A stretch of 64,000 nt of DNA from Streptomyces diastatochromogenes (GTDB lineage: Bacteria; Actinomycetota; Actinomycetes; Streptomycetales; Streptomycetaceae), in NCBI RefSeq assembly GCF_002242805.1, contig NZ_MCGQ01000013.1, positions 192,540 through 256,539 on the forward strand. The letters run 5' to 3'. Below, piece by piece: positions 15,567 through 23,200 of the stretch (positions are counted from its first letter, which is position 1; every line of letters begins with the position of its first letter). The translations under genes and the position numbers were made by a program. The notes below the pieces were generated by a model that saw nothing but the letters and a program-made list of their open reading frames with translations, was not told the origin of the DNA and did not search any database.

Positions 15567-16667
15567 TCAGCCCCGGCGGGTGTAGAGCTGGAGCCCGCTC
15601 TCCATGCCGTGCTCGTCCTGCGCGGTCCGCTCCTCCTCCACGGTCGCCCGGGTGAACCCCGCCCGGGACACCACCCGCTGCGAGGGAAGGTTGTCCCCCT
15701 CGATGGTCGCGAAGACCGTGTCGACGTCGTCGCGGGTCAGTGCCCACTCCGTCAGCGTGCGCAGGGCCTCGGTCGCGTAGCCGTGGCCGCGGGCGCCCTC
15801 GACGAGGTCGTAGCCGACCTCGACCCGGCCCTCCTCGTCCGGGACGCCGTGGAAGCCGATGCCGCCGATGGCGCGGCCGTCCTCGTGGCGTACGAGGGCG
15901 AAGACGCCGAACTCGGGCCGGTGCACGCCCGCTTCGTACGCCTTCACCAGGTAGGTGGAGGCCTCCCGCGTGCCCTCGTACGGACCGTTCTCGATCCACT
16001 CGAAGCCGCCGTCGCCGCCGATGCGGAGGTCGCGGGCGGCGGCCGGGCGGACGCCGACCAGGGTGAAGCGCTCGGCGGGGATGACGAGGTTGTTCCGCCA
16101 GCGCCACTCGGTGACCGGGGCGCGGCCCGGCAGCTCGCCGCGGCCGGTCGCCCACAGCAGGGTCGGCCAGGGCGCGGGGCCGGGCTGGACGTGCGGGAAG
16201 ATCCAGCTCAGGACGGACTCGGCGAGGTCCTCGGACGGCTCGTAGGCGATGCCGAGGCCGCGGGCGATGTCGTGGGTGTGCAGCAGCACCTCGGCGATGC
16301 CCATCGCGGCGAAGCCCTCGCGGTCGGCGCTGCCGAAGGGGTAGGGGTGGACGGCACGCACCTCGCGCGGGGTGGTGCGGACGGTGGCGGCGAGCAGGCC
16401 GCCGGTCGACCGGATCACCTTCAGCGCACCGGCGCCGCCGGCGTCCTCGTCGAAGGTGAGGTCACAGGGAAGCCACTCCTGGGAGCCGGTGACCAGGCGG
16501 CTCGCGTACCCGAACAGGGCTTGCGCGACGTGCTCGGCCGTCTCCTGGCAACTCCACTCCATCCGCCAGGCCTTGACGTCCTTCCAGTCCCGGTCCACCG
16601 CGGTGCCCAGTGTCGTCGCGCTGCCCTCGACGGCCGCGATCACGTCATCCCCGTTTATCGGTCGCAT
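15567..16667 (-). CDS. fusion of a mycothiol-transferase/maleylpyruvate-isomerase-like domain with a GNAT acetyltransferase
   Basis: A 366-aa two-domain protein. Residues 1 to about 190 resemble the DinB/maleylpyruvate-isomerase N-terminal fold (KAWRMEWSCQETAEHVAQAL; MGIAEVLLHTHDIARGLG with the metal-ligand-like His set). Residues 200-360 are a RimJ-like GNAT domain (RFTLVGVRPAAARDL, GIGFHGVPDEEGRVEVGYD, and the acetyl-CoA loop EGARGHGYATEAL). The two activities are normally separate proteins. In mycothiol-producing actinomycetes the first fold transfers or deacetylates thiol conjugates, so a role in acetylating or detoxifying a small molecule is plausible. The ATG at 16667 begins the first domain correctly. 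Confidence 0.75.
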   Translation of the reverse strand: MRPINGDDVIAAVEGSATTLGTAVDRDWKDVKAWRMEWSCQETAEHVAQALFGYASRLVTGSQEWLPCDLTFDEDAGGAGALKVIRSTGGLLAATVRTTPREVRAVHPYPFGSADREGFAAMGIAEVLLHTHDIARGLGIAYEPSEDLAESVLSWIFPHVQPGPAPWPTLLWATGRGELPGRAPVTEWRWRNNLVIPAERFTLVGVRPAAARDLRIGGDGGFEWIENGPYEGTREASTYLVKAYEAGVHRPEFGVFALVRHEDGRAIGGIGFHGVPDEEGRVEVGYDLVEGARGHGYATEALRTLTEWALTRDDVDTVFATIEGDNLPSQRVVSRAGFTRATVEEERTAQDEHGMESGLQLYTRRG

Positions 16668-16693
16668 GGGCGAACCCTAGGGTGCCGGTTCCC

Positions 16694-17338
16694 TCAGGTC
16701 GACAGCATTTCCAGCTCGGCCGCGAGGTTGTAGCGGGCGGTGGGCTCCCAGTGCTCCTGCCCGTACGGGGTGTGGAACAGGCGGGGCAGGTCGAGCAGTT
16801 GGCGCAGGATCGCCGAACGTCCCTCGCGGAAGGCGTCGTTGGGGACGAAGTGGTACTCCTCGCGGACCTCGGCGGTGTAGGTGGCGTACGCCGACGGGGG
16901 TGCGGCGAGGATCGCGAGGTCCGCGTCGCACAGGACCTGGCCGTCGCGGTCGTCGTCGGCGGGGTCGTGGGTGACGGTGAGGCGGACGAGGCGGGCGACC
17001 TCGGCGGTCTTCGCCTCGGGCACCCCCGCCTCGCGCAGGGCGCGCTCGGCGAGGTGCGCGGACCGCTCCTCGTTCTCGGACCGGTCGGGGAGGTAGACCG
17101 CGTCGTGGAACCAGGCGGCCAGGCGTACGACGTCCGGGTCGGCCGCGTACTCCTCCAGCACGTCGACGTGGTCGAGGACCGCGGTGAGGTGGGCCAGCGT
17201 GTGGTAGTGGCGCTGCGGCTCCTGCCAGCGAGTGAGGAGGTTGTCGGCGTACGGGGCGGGGTCGGGGCCGCCGCCGCGGGCGCGGGTTCCTTCCAGGGCG
17301 CGGGTGAAGCGGAGGCGCAGGGCGTCGAGATCGTCCAT
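16694..17338 (-). CDS. HD-domain metal-dependent hydrolase-like protein
   Basis: A 214-aa cytoplasmic protein of the predicted HD-superfamily phosphohydrolase group. Metal-ligand candidates are RHYHTLAHL (near residue 45), WFHDAVYLP (the HD pair, near residue 77) and LCDADLAIL (near residue 140). The overall length matches the uncharacterised family often annotated as N-methyl-D-aspartate receptor NMDAR2C subunit-like protein, a misnomer. The substrate is not known. The gene is on the same strand as the GNAT fusion gene 26 nt further down, so the two may be co-transcribed. Confidence 0.8.
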   Translation of the reverse strand: MDDLDALRLRFTRALEGTRARGGGPDPAPYADNLLTRWQEPQRHYHTLAHLTAVLDHVDVLEEYAADPDVVRLAAWFHDAVYLPDRSENEERSAHLAERALREAGVPEAKTAEVARLVRLTVTHDPADDDRDGQVLCDADLAILAAPPSAYATYTAEVREEYHFVPNDAFREGRSAILRQLLDLPRLFHTPYGQEHWEPTARYNLAAELEMLST

Positions 17339-17388
17339 GTGCTCATTCTTCCGTGACGTGCGCGGGGCAGGCCCCTAGCTTGGGGCCC

Positions 17389-18060
17389 ATGACTGACATA
17401 CGCGAGGTACCACGTGACCCCGAACTCCCCGGTCGGCTGCTGGCGGTCGAGCGGGACGCGCTGATACCGCTGCTGCGTTCGCGCGCGGACGCGGACTTCG
17501 CGCTGCCGACCGCCGCGTGTCCGGGGTGGACCGTACGGGACGTGCTGGCGCACTGTTCCGCCGCGTTGATGCGGGTGGTGGAGAGCCGGTACGAGAAGGG
17601 GGTGTTCTCGCCCGAGTCGAACGACCGGGACATCGCCGAGCGTGCCGGGTGGACGAACGCGCAGGTCGTGGACGAGCTGGAGCGCGGGATGACCGAGGCG
17701 GGGCCGGTGATCGCCAAGGCGGGCGGGGTGCTGGACATGATCGCCTTGGGGGAGTGGGTCCATGCCGGTGACGTGCGCGAGGTCTTCGGGGCGCCGGGGG
17801 CGTACGCGGGGGCCGGTCTGCCGGACGCGCTGACCCTGCTGGTCCGCGTCACGCGGGAGAAGAAGCACGTGCCGCTGCACGCCGACCTCGACGACGTGGA
17901 CGAGCCGCTGCGGCTGGGGGACGCGGCGGCGGGGGGTCCGCCCGCCCGGTACATCGGCGACGCCGCCACCCTCGTACGCCTGTACTCGGGGCGTCCGCTG
18001 GACGGGGCCGCGTACGAGCTGGCGGGCGCGGCGGCGGGGGAACTGAACATCTTCGGGTAA
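17389..18060 (+). CDS. mycothiol-dependent maleylpyruvate isomerase-family protein
   Basis: A 223-aa protein of the DinB/YfiT-like metal-binding superfamily. The N-terminal PGWTVRDVLAHCSAALMRV has the first His of the metal triad and the second comes in LGEWVHAGDVREVFG, as in mycothiol-dependent maleylpyruvate isomerase. A C-terminal SCP2-like part (ATLVRLYSGRPLDGAAYEL) follows. Chosen start: ATG 17389, giving MTDIREVPRDPELPGRLL. The enzyme probably uses mycothiol as thiol cofactor for transfer or isomerisation; the substrate is unknown. It is divergent from the HD hydrolase gene. Confidence 0.82.
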   Translation: MTDIREVPRDPELPGRLLAVERDALIPLLRSRADADFALPTAACPGWTVRDVLAHCSAALMRVVESRYEKGVFSPESNDRDIAERAGWTNAQVVDELERGMTEAGPVIAKAGGVLDMIALGEWVHAGDVREVFGAPGAYAGAGLPDALTLLVRVTREKKHVPLHADLDDVDEPLRLGDAAAGGPPARYIGDAATLVRLYSGRPLDGAAYELAGAAAGELNIFG

Positions 18061-18100
18061 GCGGTGGCCCGGGCGGGTACGGAACCGGCGTAGTCTTGAA

Positions 18101-18115
18101 TTGGACTAGACCTGT
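18101..18115 (+). promoter_or_regulatory. DasR-type (dre-like) GntR operator upstream of cutC
   Basis: The core TGGACTAGACC differs by one base from the palindromic DasR box core TGGTCTAGACC, which mediates GlcNAc-responsive control in Streptomyces. It ends about 22 nt before the cutC start codon, where it could overlap the promoter. DasR responds to GlcN-6-P, a product that the murQ/PTS genes in this window would feed. Other GntR-family repressors use similar sites, so the identity of the binding protein is an inference. Confidence 0.4.
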
Positions 18116-18137
18116 AGCCGCCGATGAATGGGGTGCC

Positions 18138-18836
18138 ATGAGCAAGCGTGCAGTCCTGGAGGTGATCGCCCTCGACGTCGAGGACGCGGTCGCCGCCCAG
18201 GCCGGAGGCGCGGACCGTCTGGAGCTGGTCACCGAGATGGCCGCCGACGGGCTCACCCCGTCGGCGGCCACGGTCGCCGGGATCCGGGCCGCCGTCGACA
18301 TCGACCTGCGCGTGATGCTGCGGCTGACGGACGGGTTCGCGGCGGGAAACCCCGAGAGCCTGGTCCGGGCGGCGGGCGAGCTGCGGGCGGCCGGCGCCGA
18401 CCAGTTCGTGCTCGGGTTCCTGGAGGCGGACGGCGCGGTGGATCTGGCCGCGGTGGAGCGGGTGGTGGCCGCGCTGGACGGCTGCCGCTGGACCTTCCAC
18501 CGGGCCATCGACCGCGCCGCCGACCGCGACGCCCTGCGCAAACAGCTCGCCGACCTGCCCGGCCTGGACACCTACCTCACCGCCGGCTCGTCCTCCGGTG
18601 TCGACGAGGGCCTGCCGACCCTGGTCGCCGAGGCGGGCCGACGGGGCGAGCCCGGCTACGACCAGACGATCCTCGTCGGCGGCGGCCTGCGCCTGGACCA
18701 CGTCCCGGCCCTCCGGCACGCCGGCATCGACGCCTTCCACATCGGCGGCGCGGCCCGGCCGCGGGGCTGGGAGGGGCCGGTCTCGGTGGACGCGGTCGCG
18801 CAGTGGCGGGCGGTGCTGGACGGCGAGGCCGACTAG
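18138..18836 (+). CDS. cutC: CutC family copper homeostasis protein
   Basis: A 232-aa TIM-barrel protein of the CutC family: VLEVIALDVEDAVAAQAGGA, RLELVTEMAADGLTPS, DQFVLGFLEADGAVD, and CRWTFHRAIDRAAD, which holds the conserved FHRA-D motif. The protein is cytoplasmic. The family name comes from copper tolerance in E. coli, but the biochemical activity is unsettled. The ATG at 18138 is preceded by a weak GGGG ribosome-binding site. A DasR-like box lies just upstream, so control by amino-sugar status is possible. Confidence 0.88.
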   Translation: MSKRAVLEVIALDVEDAVAAQAGGADRLELVTEMAADGLTPSAATVAGIRAAVDIDLRVMLRLTDGFAAGNPESLVRAAGELRAAGADQFVLGFLEADGAVDLAAVERVVAALDGCRWTFHRAIDRAADRDALRKQLADLPGLDTYLTAGSSSGVDEGLPTLVAEAGRRGEPGYDQTILVGGGLRLDHVPALRHAGIDAFHIGGAARPRGWEGPVSVDAVAQWRAVLDGEAD

Positions 18837-18865
18837 CGCCCCCCTTCAGCCCGCCTCGCGCTGCC

Positions 18866-19078
18866 TCACTTGAGGGGGTGCAGGCAGAGCGAGATGTCGC
18901 CGCTCTTGCTGTACTCCGGGTAGGCCAGGTAGTCCCCGGACGCACACGCGCCGCCCGGCGGGTGGGTGACGCGGAACTGTGCCTCGGTGGAGCCGCGTCG
19001 GATGGTCACCGCCGCTCGACCCGGCCAGCGCGCCGGTGCGTAGGAGCAGCGGAACCATGACGGGGACGGCGCAGCACC
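18866..19078 (-). pseudogene. possible remnant of a small secreted protein, in frame behind the HelD-like gene
   Basis: Directly after the TAG stop (19079-19081) of the HelD-like gene, the same frame stays open for 70 more codons. It reads like a protein end: WFRCSYAPARWPGRAAVTIR, then RVTHPPGGACASGDYLAYPE, SGDISLCLHPLK, stop at 18866. Paired cysteines and aromatic residues suggest an extracytoplasmic domain. There is no in-frame ATG and no signal peptide; the only candidate start is a GTG within AAVTIR. It is either the tail of a decayed secreted protein or a stop-codon readthrough extension. I favour a remnant. Confidence 0.35.
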
Positions 19079-21145
19079 CTACTCGGCGAGTTGTGACGGC
19101 AGCGGCGCCGCGTGCGTCACGATCAGGCCCGACACCGCTCGGGTCAACGCCACGTACAGCCGCCGCAGCCCCGTCCGCTCGTCCGGCTCGCCGTCCACCA
19201 CCGCCTGGGGCTCGTCCAGGACCACGTAGTCGTACTCCAGGCCCTTGGCGAGGGAGGCCGGGACGAGGGTCAGGCGGGTCTCGCGGGTGGTCTCCTCACC
19301 GGGGGCCAGGTAGGTGATCCCGGCCGCGGTCAGGGCCTCGGCGAGTGCCGGGACGCGGGCGTCGGCCGCGATCAGGCCGGTCGAGCCCTCGTTGCGCAGC
19401 AACTCCTCGCAGGCGGCGACCACTTCGGCCGTCTCCGTGCTCGTACGAAGGTCGAAGAAGCCGGGGTTCTCACGGACCGAGGCGACCGGGGTGAGGCCGG
19501 GTGCGATGTGGGGGAGGAGGCGGGAGGCATAGGTGATGACGTCCGTGGGGACGCGGAAGCCCGCCGTCAGCTCCTCGATGACGCCCTCCCGCTTGCCGAG
19601 GTGGGCCAGCGCCTCGTCCCAACTCCGGGTCGCCCAGGGCGTCGTGCCCTGCGCCAGGTCGCCGAGGACGGTCGCGCTGCCGGTGGTGCAGCGGCGGCCG
19701 ACGGCCCGGTACTGCATGGGGGACAGGTCCTGCGCCTCGTCGAGGACCACGTGCCCGAGCGAGTGCGTGCGCTGCGTCAGGTCGGCCGCCTCGTCGATCA
19801 GCACCGCGTCCGCCGCCGACCACTTCGCCGACTTCACACTGCGCACCGGCTTCGCCCACAGGATCGTCTTCTGCTCGTCCTCGTCCAGGATCCCCTCGGC
19901 GTGCTCGGCGAGGAAGTCGGCGTCCGCCAGCAGGCGGAGGACCAGTTTCGCCGGGTCCACGGCCGGCCAGGCCTCCTTGACGACCGTCTTCACCGCGCTG
20001 TTGCGGGCGACCGCGTCCTGCACCCGGTCGTCCGGCGCCTCCCCGGCCCGCTCCATCTGCACCAGCACCGCGTGCGCGATCCGCTGCGGCAGGGCCTCGC
20101 GGGCGGCGCCGTACCGGATGTCCCGCTCCAGCAACTCGCGGACCAGGTCCTCCAGTTCGTACGCCGGAACCCGCCAGCGCCGCGAGCCGCGTACGACGAC
20201 GACCGGCTCGGTGGGCATGCTCACGTGGGAGTACAGGGCCCGGCGCAGCACCTCGGCCATCCGGGCGTCGCCCTTGACGACGGCGGCGGCCGCCTCGTCC
20301 GTGCCGCGCACCTCGACGTGCGCGACCAGGTCGTCCACGGTCGCCTGCTGCACGCTCAGCTCGCCGAGCGCGGGGAGGACCTGCTCGATGTAGTGCAGGA
20401 AGGACTTGTTCGGCCCGATGACGAGCGTGCCGGTGCGGGCGAGCCGCTCCCGGTGGGCGTAGAGGAGGTAGGCGACGCGGTGCAGGCCGACGGCGGTCTT
20501 TCCGGTGCCGGGGCCGCCCTGCACGCACACGGTCCCGCCGAGGCCGCTGCGGACGATCTCGTCCTGCTCGGGCTGGATGGTCGCCACGATGTCCCGCATC
20601 GGGCCGACGCGCGGCCGCTCGATCTCCCGCTGGAGCAGCTTGCTGGTGGCGGCCGCCTCAGCCGGGTCGGACAGGTGCTCGTCCTCGTACGCGGTCAGGT
20701 CGCCGCCGGTGTAGCCGAAGCGGCGGCGCAGCCCGATGTCCATCGGGTCCTTCTTGGACGCGCGGTAGAACGGCTGCGAGACCGGGGCGCGCCAGTCGAT
20801 GACCATGGGGTCGCCGTCGGCGTCGTGCACATGCCGTCGCCCGATGTAGAACCTCTCGCCCTCGGCCCCTTCCGCCCGGTCGGCGCCCGGGGTGTGCAGG
20901 TAGTCGAGCCGCCCGAAGAAGAGGGGGGTGTCGCTGAGGTCGGCGAGCGCCTTGATGCGCTCGTCGATCTGGTGGGCGAGCACCTCGGCGTTGACCCAGT
21001 TCGCGGTGACGTCGCGGATGTCCAGCGCCTCGACGTCCTCGCGCATGGCGCGCAGCGCGGACCGGGACGAGGCGAGGTGGGTGCGCTCCCGGGTGAGCGG
21101 GTCGCCGAGGGGGGCGTCGAGCGGTTCGTGGGCGGGCGTGGACAA
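19079..21145 (-). CDS. HelD/HelR-like superfamily 1 helicase-type ATPase (RNA polymerase recycling motor)
   Basis: A 688-aa protein. The N-terminal region (residues 20-190: LASSRSALRAMREDV, FGRLDYLHTPGAD, FYIGRRHVHD, VIDWRAPVSQPFYRAS) is typical of actinobacterial HelD rather than UvrD. Walker A is GGPGTGKTA near residue 211, motif II is VVLDEAQDLSPMQ near 460, and a UvrD-like C-terminal domain ends in RRLYVALTRAVSGL. HelD binds RNA polymerase, evicts nucleic acid and recycles stalled enzyme; the Streptomyces relative HelR also gives rifamycin tolerance. I choose the TTG at 21145, which has GGAGG 7 nt upstream. No rifamycin-associated element was recognised upstream. Confidence 0.85.
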   Translation of the reverse strand: MSTPAHEPLDAPLGDPLTRERTHLASSRSALRAMREDVEALDIRDVTANWVNAEVLAHQIDERIKALADLSDTPLFFGRLDYLHTPGADRAEGAEGERFYIGRRHVHDADGDPMVIDWRAPVSQPFYRASKKDPMDIGLRRRFGYTGGDLTAYEDEHLSDPAEAAATSKLLQREIERPRVGPMRDIVATIQPEQDEIVRSGLGGTVCVQGGPGTGKTAVGLHRVAYLLYAHRERLARTGTLVIGPNKSFLHYIEQVLPALGELSVQQATVDDLVAHVEVRGTDEAAAAVVKGDARMAEVLRRALYSHVSMPTEPVVVVRGSRRWRVPAYELEDLVRELLERDIRYGAAREALPQRIAHAVLVQMERAGEAPDDRVQDAVARNSAVKTVVKEAWPAVDPAKLVLRLLADADFLAEHAEGILDEDEQKTILWAKPVRSVKSAKWSAADAVLIDEAADLTQRTHSLGHVVLDEAQDLSPMQYRAVGRRCTTGSATVLGDLAQGTTPWATRSWDEALAHLGKREGVIEELTAGFRVPTDVITYASRLLPHIAPGLTPVASVRENPGFFDLRTSTETAEVVAACEELLRNEGSTGLIAADARVPALAEALTAAGITYLAPGEETTRETRLTLVPASLAKGLEYDYVVLDEPQAVVDGEPDERTGLRRLYVALTRAVSGLIVTHAAPLPSQLAE

Positions 21146-21202
21146 GGGGGTGCCTCCGGATCTGCTCTGGGCGTGGCGGGGAGCCTCTTGGCATGACTGG
21201 GG

Positions 21203-21227
21203 GCCGCCCGGTTTCCGTCCGGGCGGC
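21203..21227 (-). promoter_or_regulatory. 9-bp hairpin in the leader of the HelD-like gene
   Basis: A perfect inverted repeat, GCCGCCCGG (21203-21211) and CCGGGCGGC (21219-21227) with a 7-nt loop, lies 58 nt upstream of the TTG start. It could be a transcript-leader structure or a terminator/attenuator. Apart from it, the 302 nt between the HelD-like gene and the next small gene (21146-21447) shows only G-rich tracts and no other recognisable gene or site. Confidence 0.4.
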
Positions 21228-21447
21228 GGCACTCCGTGGGGAGGCGGGCAAGAGCGGAGATTGTAGGTGGGGTGGACAGGAGGAGGCCAATGAATTTCCT
21301 CGCGGGTCCTCCGGAGGTGGCGACCCCTAGGGGATGGGGCCCGCCCGGCGTAGGGGTGGGGGTCCACCCGGAGAGCTACGCGGAGGCCTCCGGGATTGGC
21401 TCCGCAGACCGATGCGCGAGGGGGGTCCGAAGTTCCACCATGGAGAC

Positions 21448-21630
21448 ATGAGCGCAGCAACCATCCATCCAGCCTCTGTCCGCCCCCCGTCCGGCGCCAC
21501 GGCCGTGGACGGCCCGCATCACCACCCCCTGGGCAACGCCCTGCGCGCCGTCAAGGTGTTCGTGGAGGCCGCGTTCAGCGTCGTGATCCTCGGCGAGTAC
21601 GGCGAGGAAGCGGGCATACACCGTAAGTAG
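21448..21630 (+). CDS. small hypothetical protein
   Basis: A 60-aa protein. Its first 25 residues are Ser/Pro/Ala-rich and probably unstructured. The second half looks like one short amphipathic or membrane-associating helix (ALRAVKVFVEAAFSVVILG) followed by EYGEEAGIHRK. A GGAGA ribosome-binding site lies just before the ATG. It ends 18 nt before the GT87 gene on the same strand and may be co-expressed with it. No family is recognised; the uneven composition leaves some doubt that it is made. Confidence 0.6.
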   Translation: MSAATIHPASVRPPSGATAVDGPHHHPLGNALRAVKVFVEAAFSVVILGEYGEEAGIHRK

Positions 21631-21648
21631 CGGCATAGGGTCACCTCC

Positions 21649-22854
21649 GTGCCGAAACGGACGGTGGCGTCCCGCCCTGCCCTGTTGTCCCCCGTCCTGC
21701 TGTCCCTGCTCCTCCTCGCGGTCTCCTTCTGCTCCTTCACGGCCCTGTGCGTCCTGCAGCGGGCCCCGATGTCCGATCTGCTGGTCTACCGGGCCGAGGG
21801 CGCTGCCGCGTCGCACGGCGGCGACCTGTACGGCTTCACGGTCACCGAGTGGCGGCTCCCGGCGACTTACCCACCCTTCGCGGCGATCCTCTTCGTCCCG
21901 GCCACCTGGCTCCCCGTCCCGGCGCTGAAGGCGGCCTTCCTGGCGGGCAACGCGCTCCTGCTCGCCGGCCTGGTCACCCTCTCGGCCCGTCTGGCGGCCC
22001 GCCCTCTGCCCCTGCCCCTCCTCTGCGCGTGCACGGCCCTCGCCCTCTGGCTGGAGCCGGTCTTCCAGACGCTCCTGTTCGGCCAGGTCAACCTCGCCGT
22101 GGCCTGCCTGGCCCTGTGGGACCTGACCCGGCCGCCGGGCGCCCGCGCCAAGGGCCTGGCCCTCGGCGTCGCGGCTGGGATCAAGCTCACCCCGGCGGTG
22201 TTCGTGGTCTACGTGTTCCTGCGCGGACGCAAACGGGAGGCGGCCACGGCGGCGGCCGGCTTCGCCGGCACGGTCCTGCTCGGCGCCCTGCTGCTGCCGT
22301 CCGCGAGCACCGACTACTGGACCCGCCGCCTGTACGAGACCGGCCGGGTGGGCAAGGCATGGATCGTGGACAACCAGTCCCTGCGAGGGCTGGTCGCACG
22401 GGTCCTCGGCGACTCCACGCCGGGCCTTGCCTGGGCACTTCCGGCGGCGTTGGCGGCCGTGGTGGGCCTGTCGCTGGCCGCCCGCGCCCGCCGGGAGGGC
22501 CACGGGGTCCTGCTCGCCGCGTTCACGGCCCTGCTGGTCTGCCCGATCAGCTGGACCCACCACTGGGTGTGGTGCGTCCCGCTGCTGGCCGTGCTGCTGG
22601 CGGAGGGCCGTACCCGTACGGCGGCACTGGTGGCCCTCGTCTTCACCGCCCGCACCATGTGGCTGGTGCCGCACGAGGGCGACCTGGACCTGGAACTCCC
22701 GTGGTGGCAGCAGCCGTTGGCGGCCGCTTACCCCCTCCTGGCGCTGGGCTTGATCGGCTCGTATGACAGCATGATCAGCCGTCAGATCGATTCGACCGAG
22801 CAAACGGGGAAACTGGCATGCCTTTCTCGACGCTTCCGTTCCGAAAGGCGGTGA
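21649..22854 (+). CDS. GT87-type polyprenol-phosphate-dependent glycosyltransferase, integral membrane
   Basis: A 401-aa polytopic membrane protein starting at GTG 21649. It has the GT87/GT-C layout: a first helix (PVLLSLLLLAVSFCSFTALC), then a luminal loop with SDLLVYRAEGAAAS and YPPFAAILFVP, where the catalytic Asp lies at residue 43 (SDLLVYR). About ten more helices follow. Mycobacterial members (PimE and others) transfer mannose from polyprenyl-phosphomannose to lipids. The acceptor here is unknown. Its end overlaps the start of the SH3-like secreted protein gene by 37 nt. Confidence 0.82.
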   Translation: MPKRTVASRPALLSPVLLSLLLLAVSFCSFTALCVLQRAPMSDLLVYRAEGAAASHGGDLYGFTVTEWRLPATYPPFAAILFVPATWLPVPALKAAFLAGNALLLAGLVTLSARLAARPLPLPLLCACTALALWLEPVFQTLLFGQVNLAVACLALWDLTRPPGARAKGLALGVAAGIKLTPAVFVVYVFLRGRKREAATAAAGFAGTVLLGALLLPSASTDYWTRRLYETGRVGKAWIVDNQSLRGLVARVLGDSTPGLAWALPAALAAVVGLSLAARARREGHGVLLAAFTALLVCPISWTHHWVWCVPLLAVLLAEGRTRTAALVALVFTARTMWLVPHEGDLDLELPWWQQPLAAAYPLLALGLIGSYDSMISRQIDSTEQTGKLACLSRRFRSERR

Positions 22855-23147
22855 GCGGTCTGACCGCCGTCACCGCGCTCGCCTTCGGAGCCACCCTCAT
22901 GGCCGCGCCCAGCGCATCGGCCGTCGGCTCCTCCGCGTGCACCGAGAACATCAAGGACGCGACCTTGCCGGTGGTCCAGTGGGACCACGCCGACATGTAC
23001 ACCAGCCCCAGCTTCAAGTCCAAGGTGAAGAAGTCCGTGTTCGCGGGCAACAAGGTGCGCGTGTACTGCACCGCCAAGCACGGCAGCTGGTACTACGGCA
23101 AGTTCGGCAAGACCAAGGGCTGGATGGAGGAGCACGCTTTCTTCTAG
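22818..23147 (+). CDS. secreted SH3-like domain protein
   Basis: A 109-aa precursor: signal peptide of about 35 residues (MPFSTLPFRKAVSGLTAVTA, cleavage after SASA), then a mature domain of about 70 residues. The mature part has a bacterial SH3 pattern (MYTSPSFKSKVKKSVFAGNK, VRVYCTAKHGSWYYGKFG, KGWMEEHAFF) and two cysteines (SACTEN and VYCTAK) that can form a disulfide. Bacterial SH3 domains bind cell-wall peptides, so a wall-associated role is likely. The start lies within the end of the GT87 gene. Confidence 0.78.
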   Translation: MPFSTLPFRKAVSGLTAVTALAFGATLMAAPSASAVGSSACTENIKDATLPVVQWDHADMYTSPSFKSKVKKSVFAGNKVRVYCTAKHGSWYYGKFGKTKGWMEEHAFF

Positions 23148-23161
23148 GCCGTACTCCCCCT

Positions 23162-23180
23162 TCGGGACCGCGCGTCCCGA
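23162..23180. terminator. hairpin between convergent genes
   Basis: Stem TCGGGAC (23162-23168) and GTCCCGA (23174-23180) with a CGCGC loop, in the 53 nt between the SH3-like gene and the XPB gene, which converge. Position and symmetry suit a bidirectional terminator, although no T-run follows, as is common in Streptomyces. Confidence 0.5.
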
Positions 23181-23200
23181 GTCCCCAGCCCGGCCTTCGC

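Noticed and set aside
19112..21196. 694-aa plus-strand frame opposite the HelD-like gene
   Set aside because: Antisense shadow with Gly/Arg/Val-biased composition; the opposite strand has complete helicase motifs.
21146..21447. Rifamycin-associated element upstream of the HelD-like gene
   Set aside because: No sequence resembling the published inverted-repeat element could be found by eye; only an unrelated 9-bp hairpin is present.
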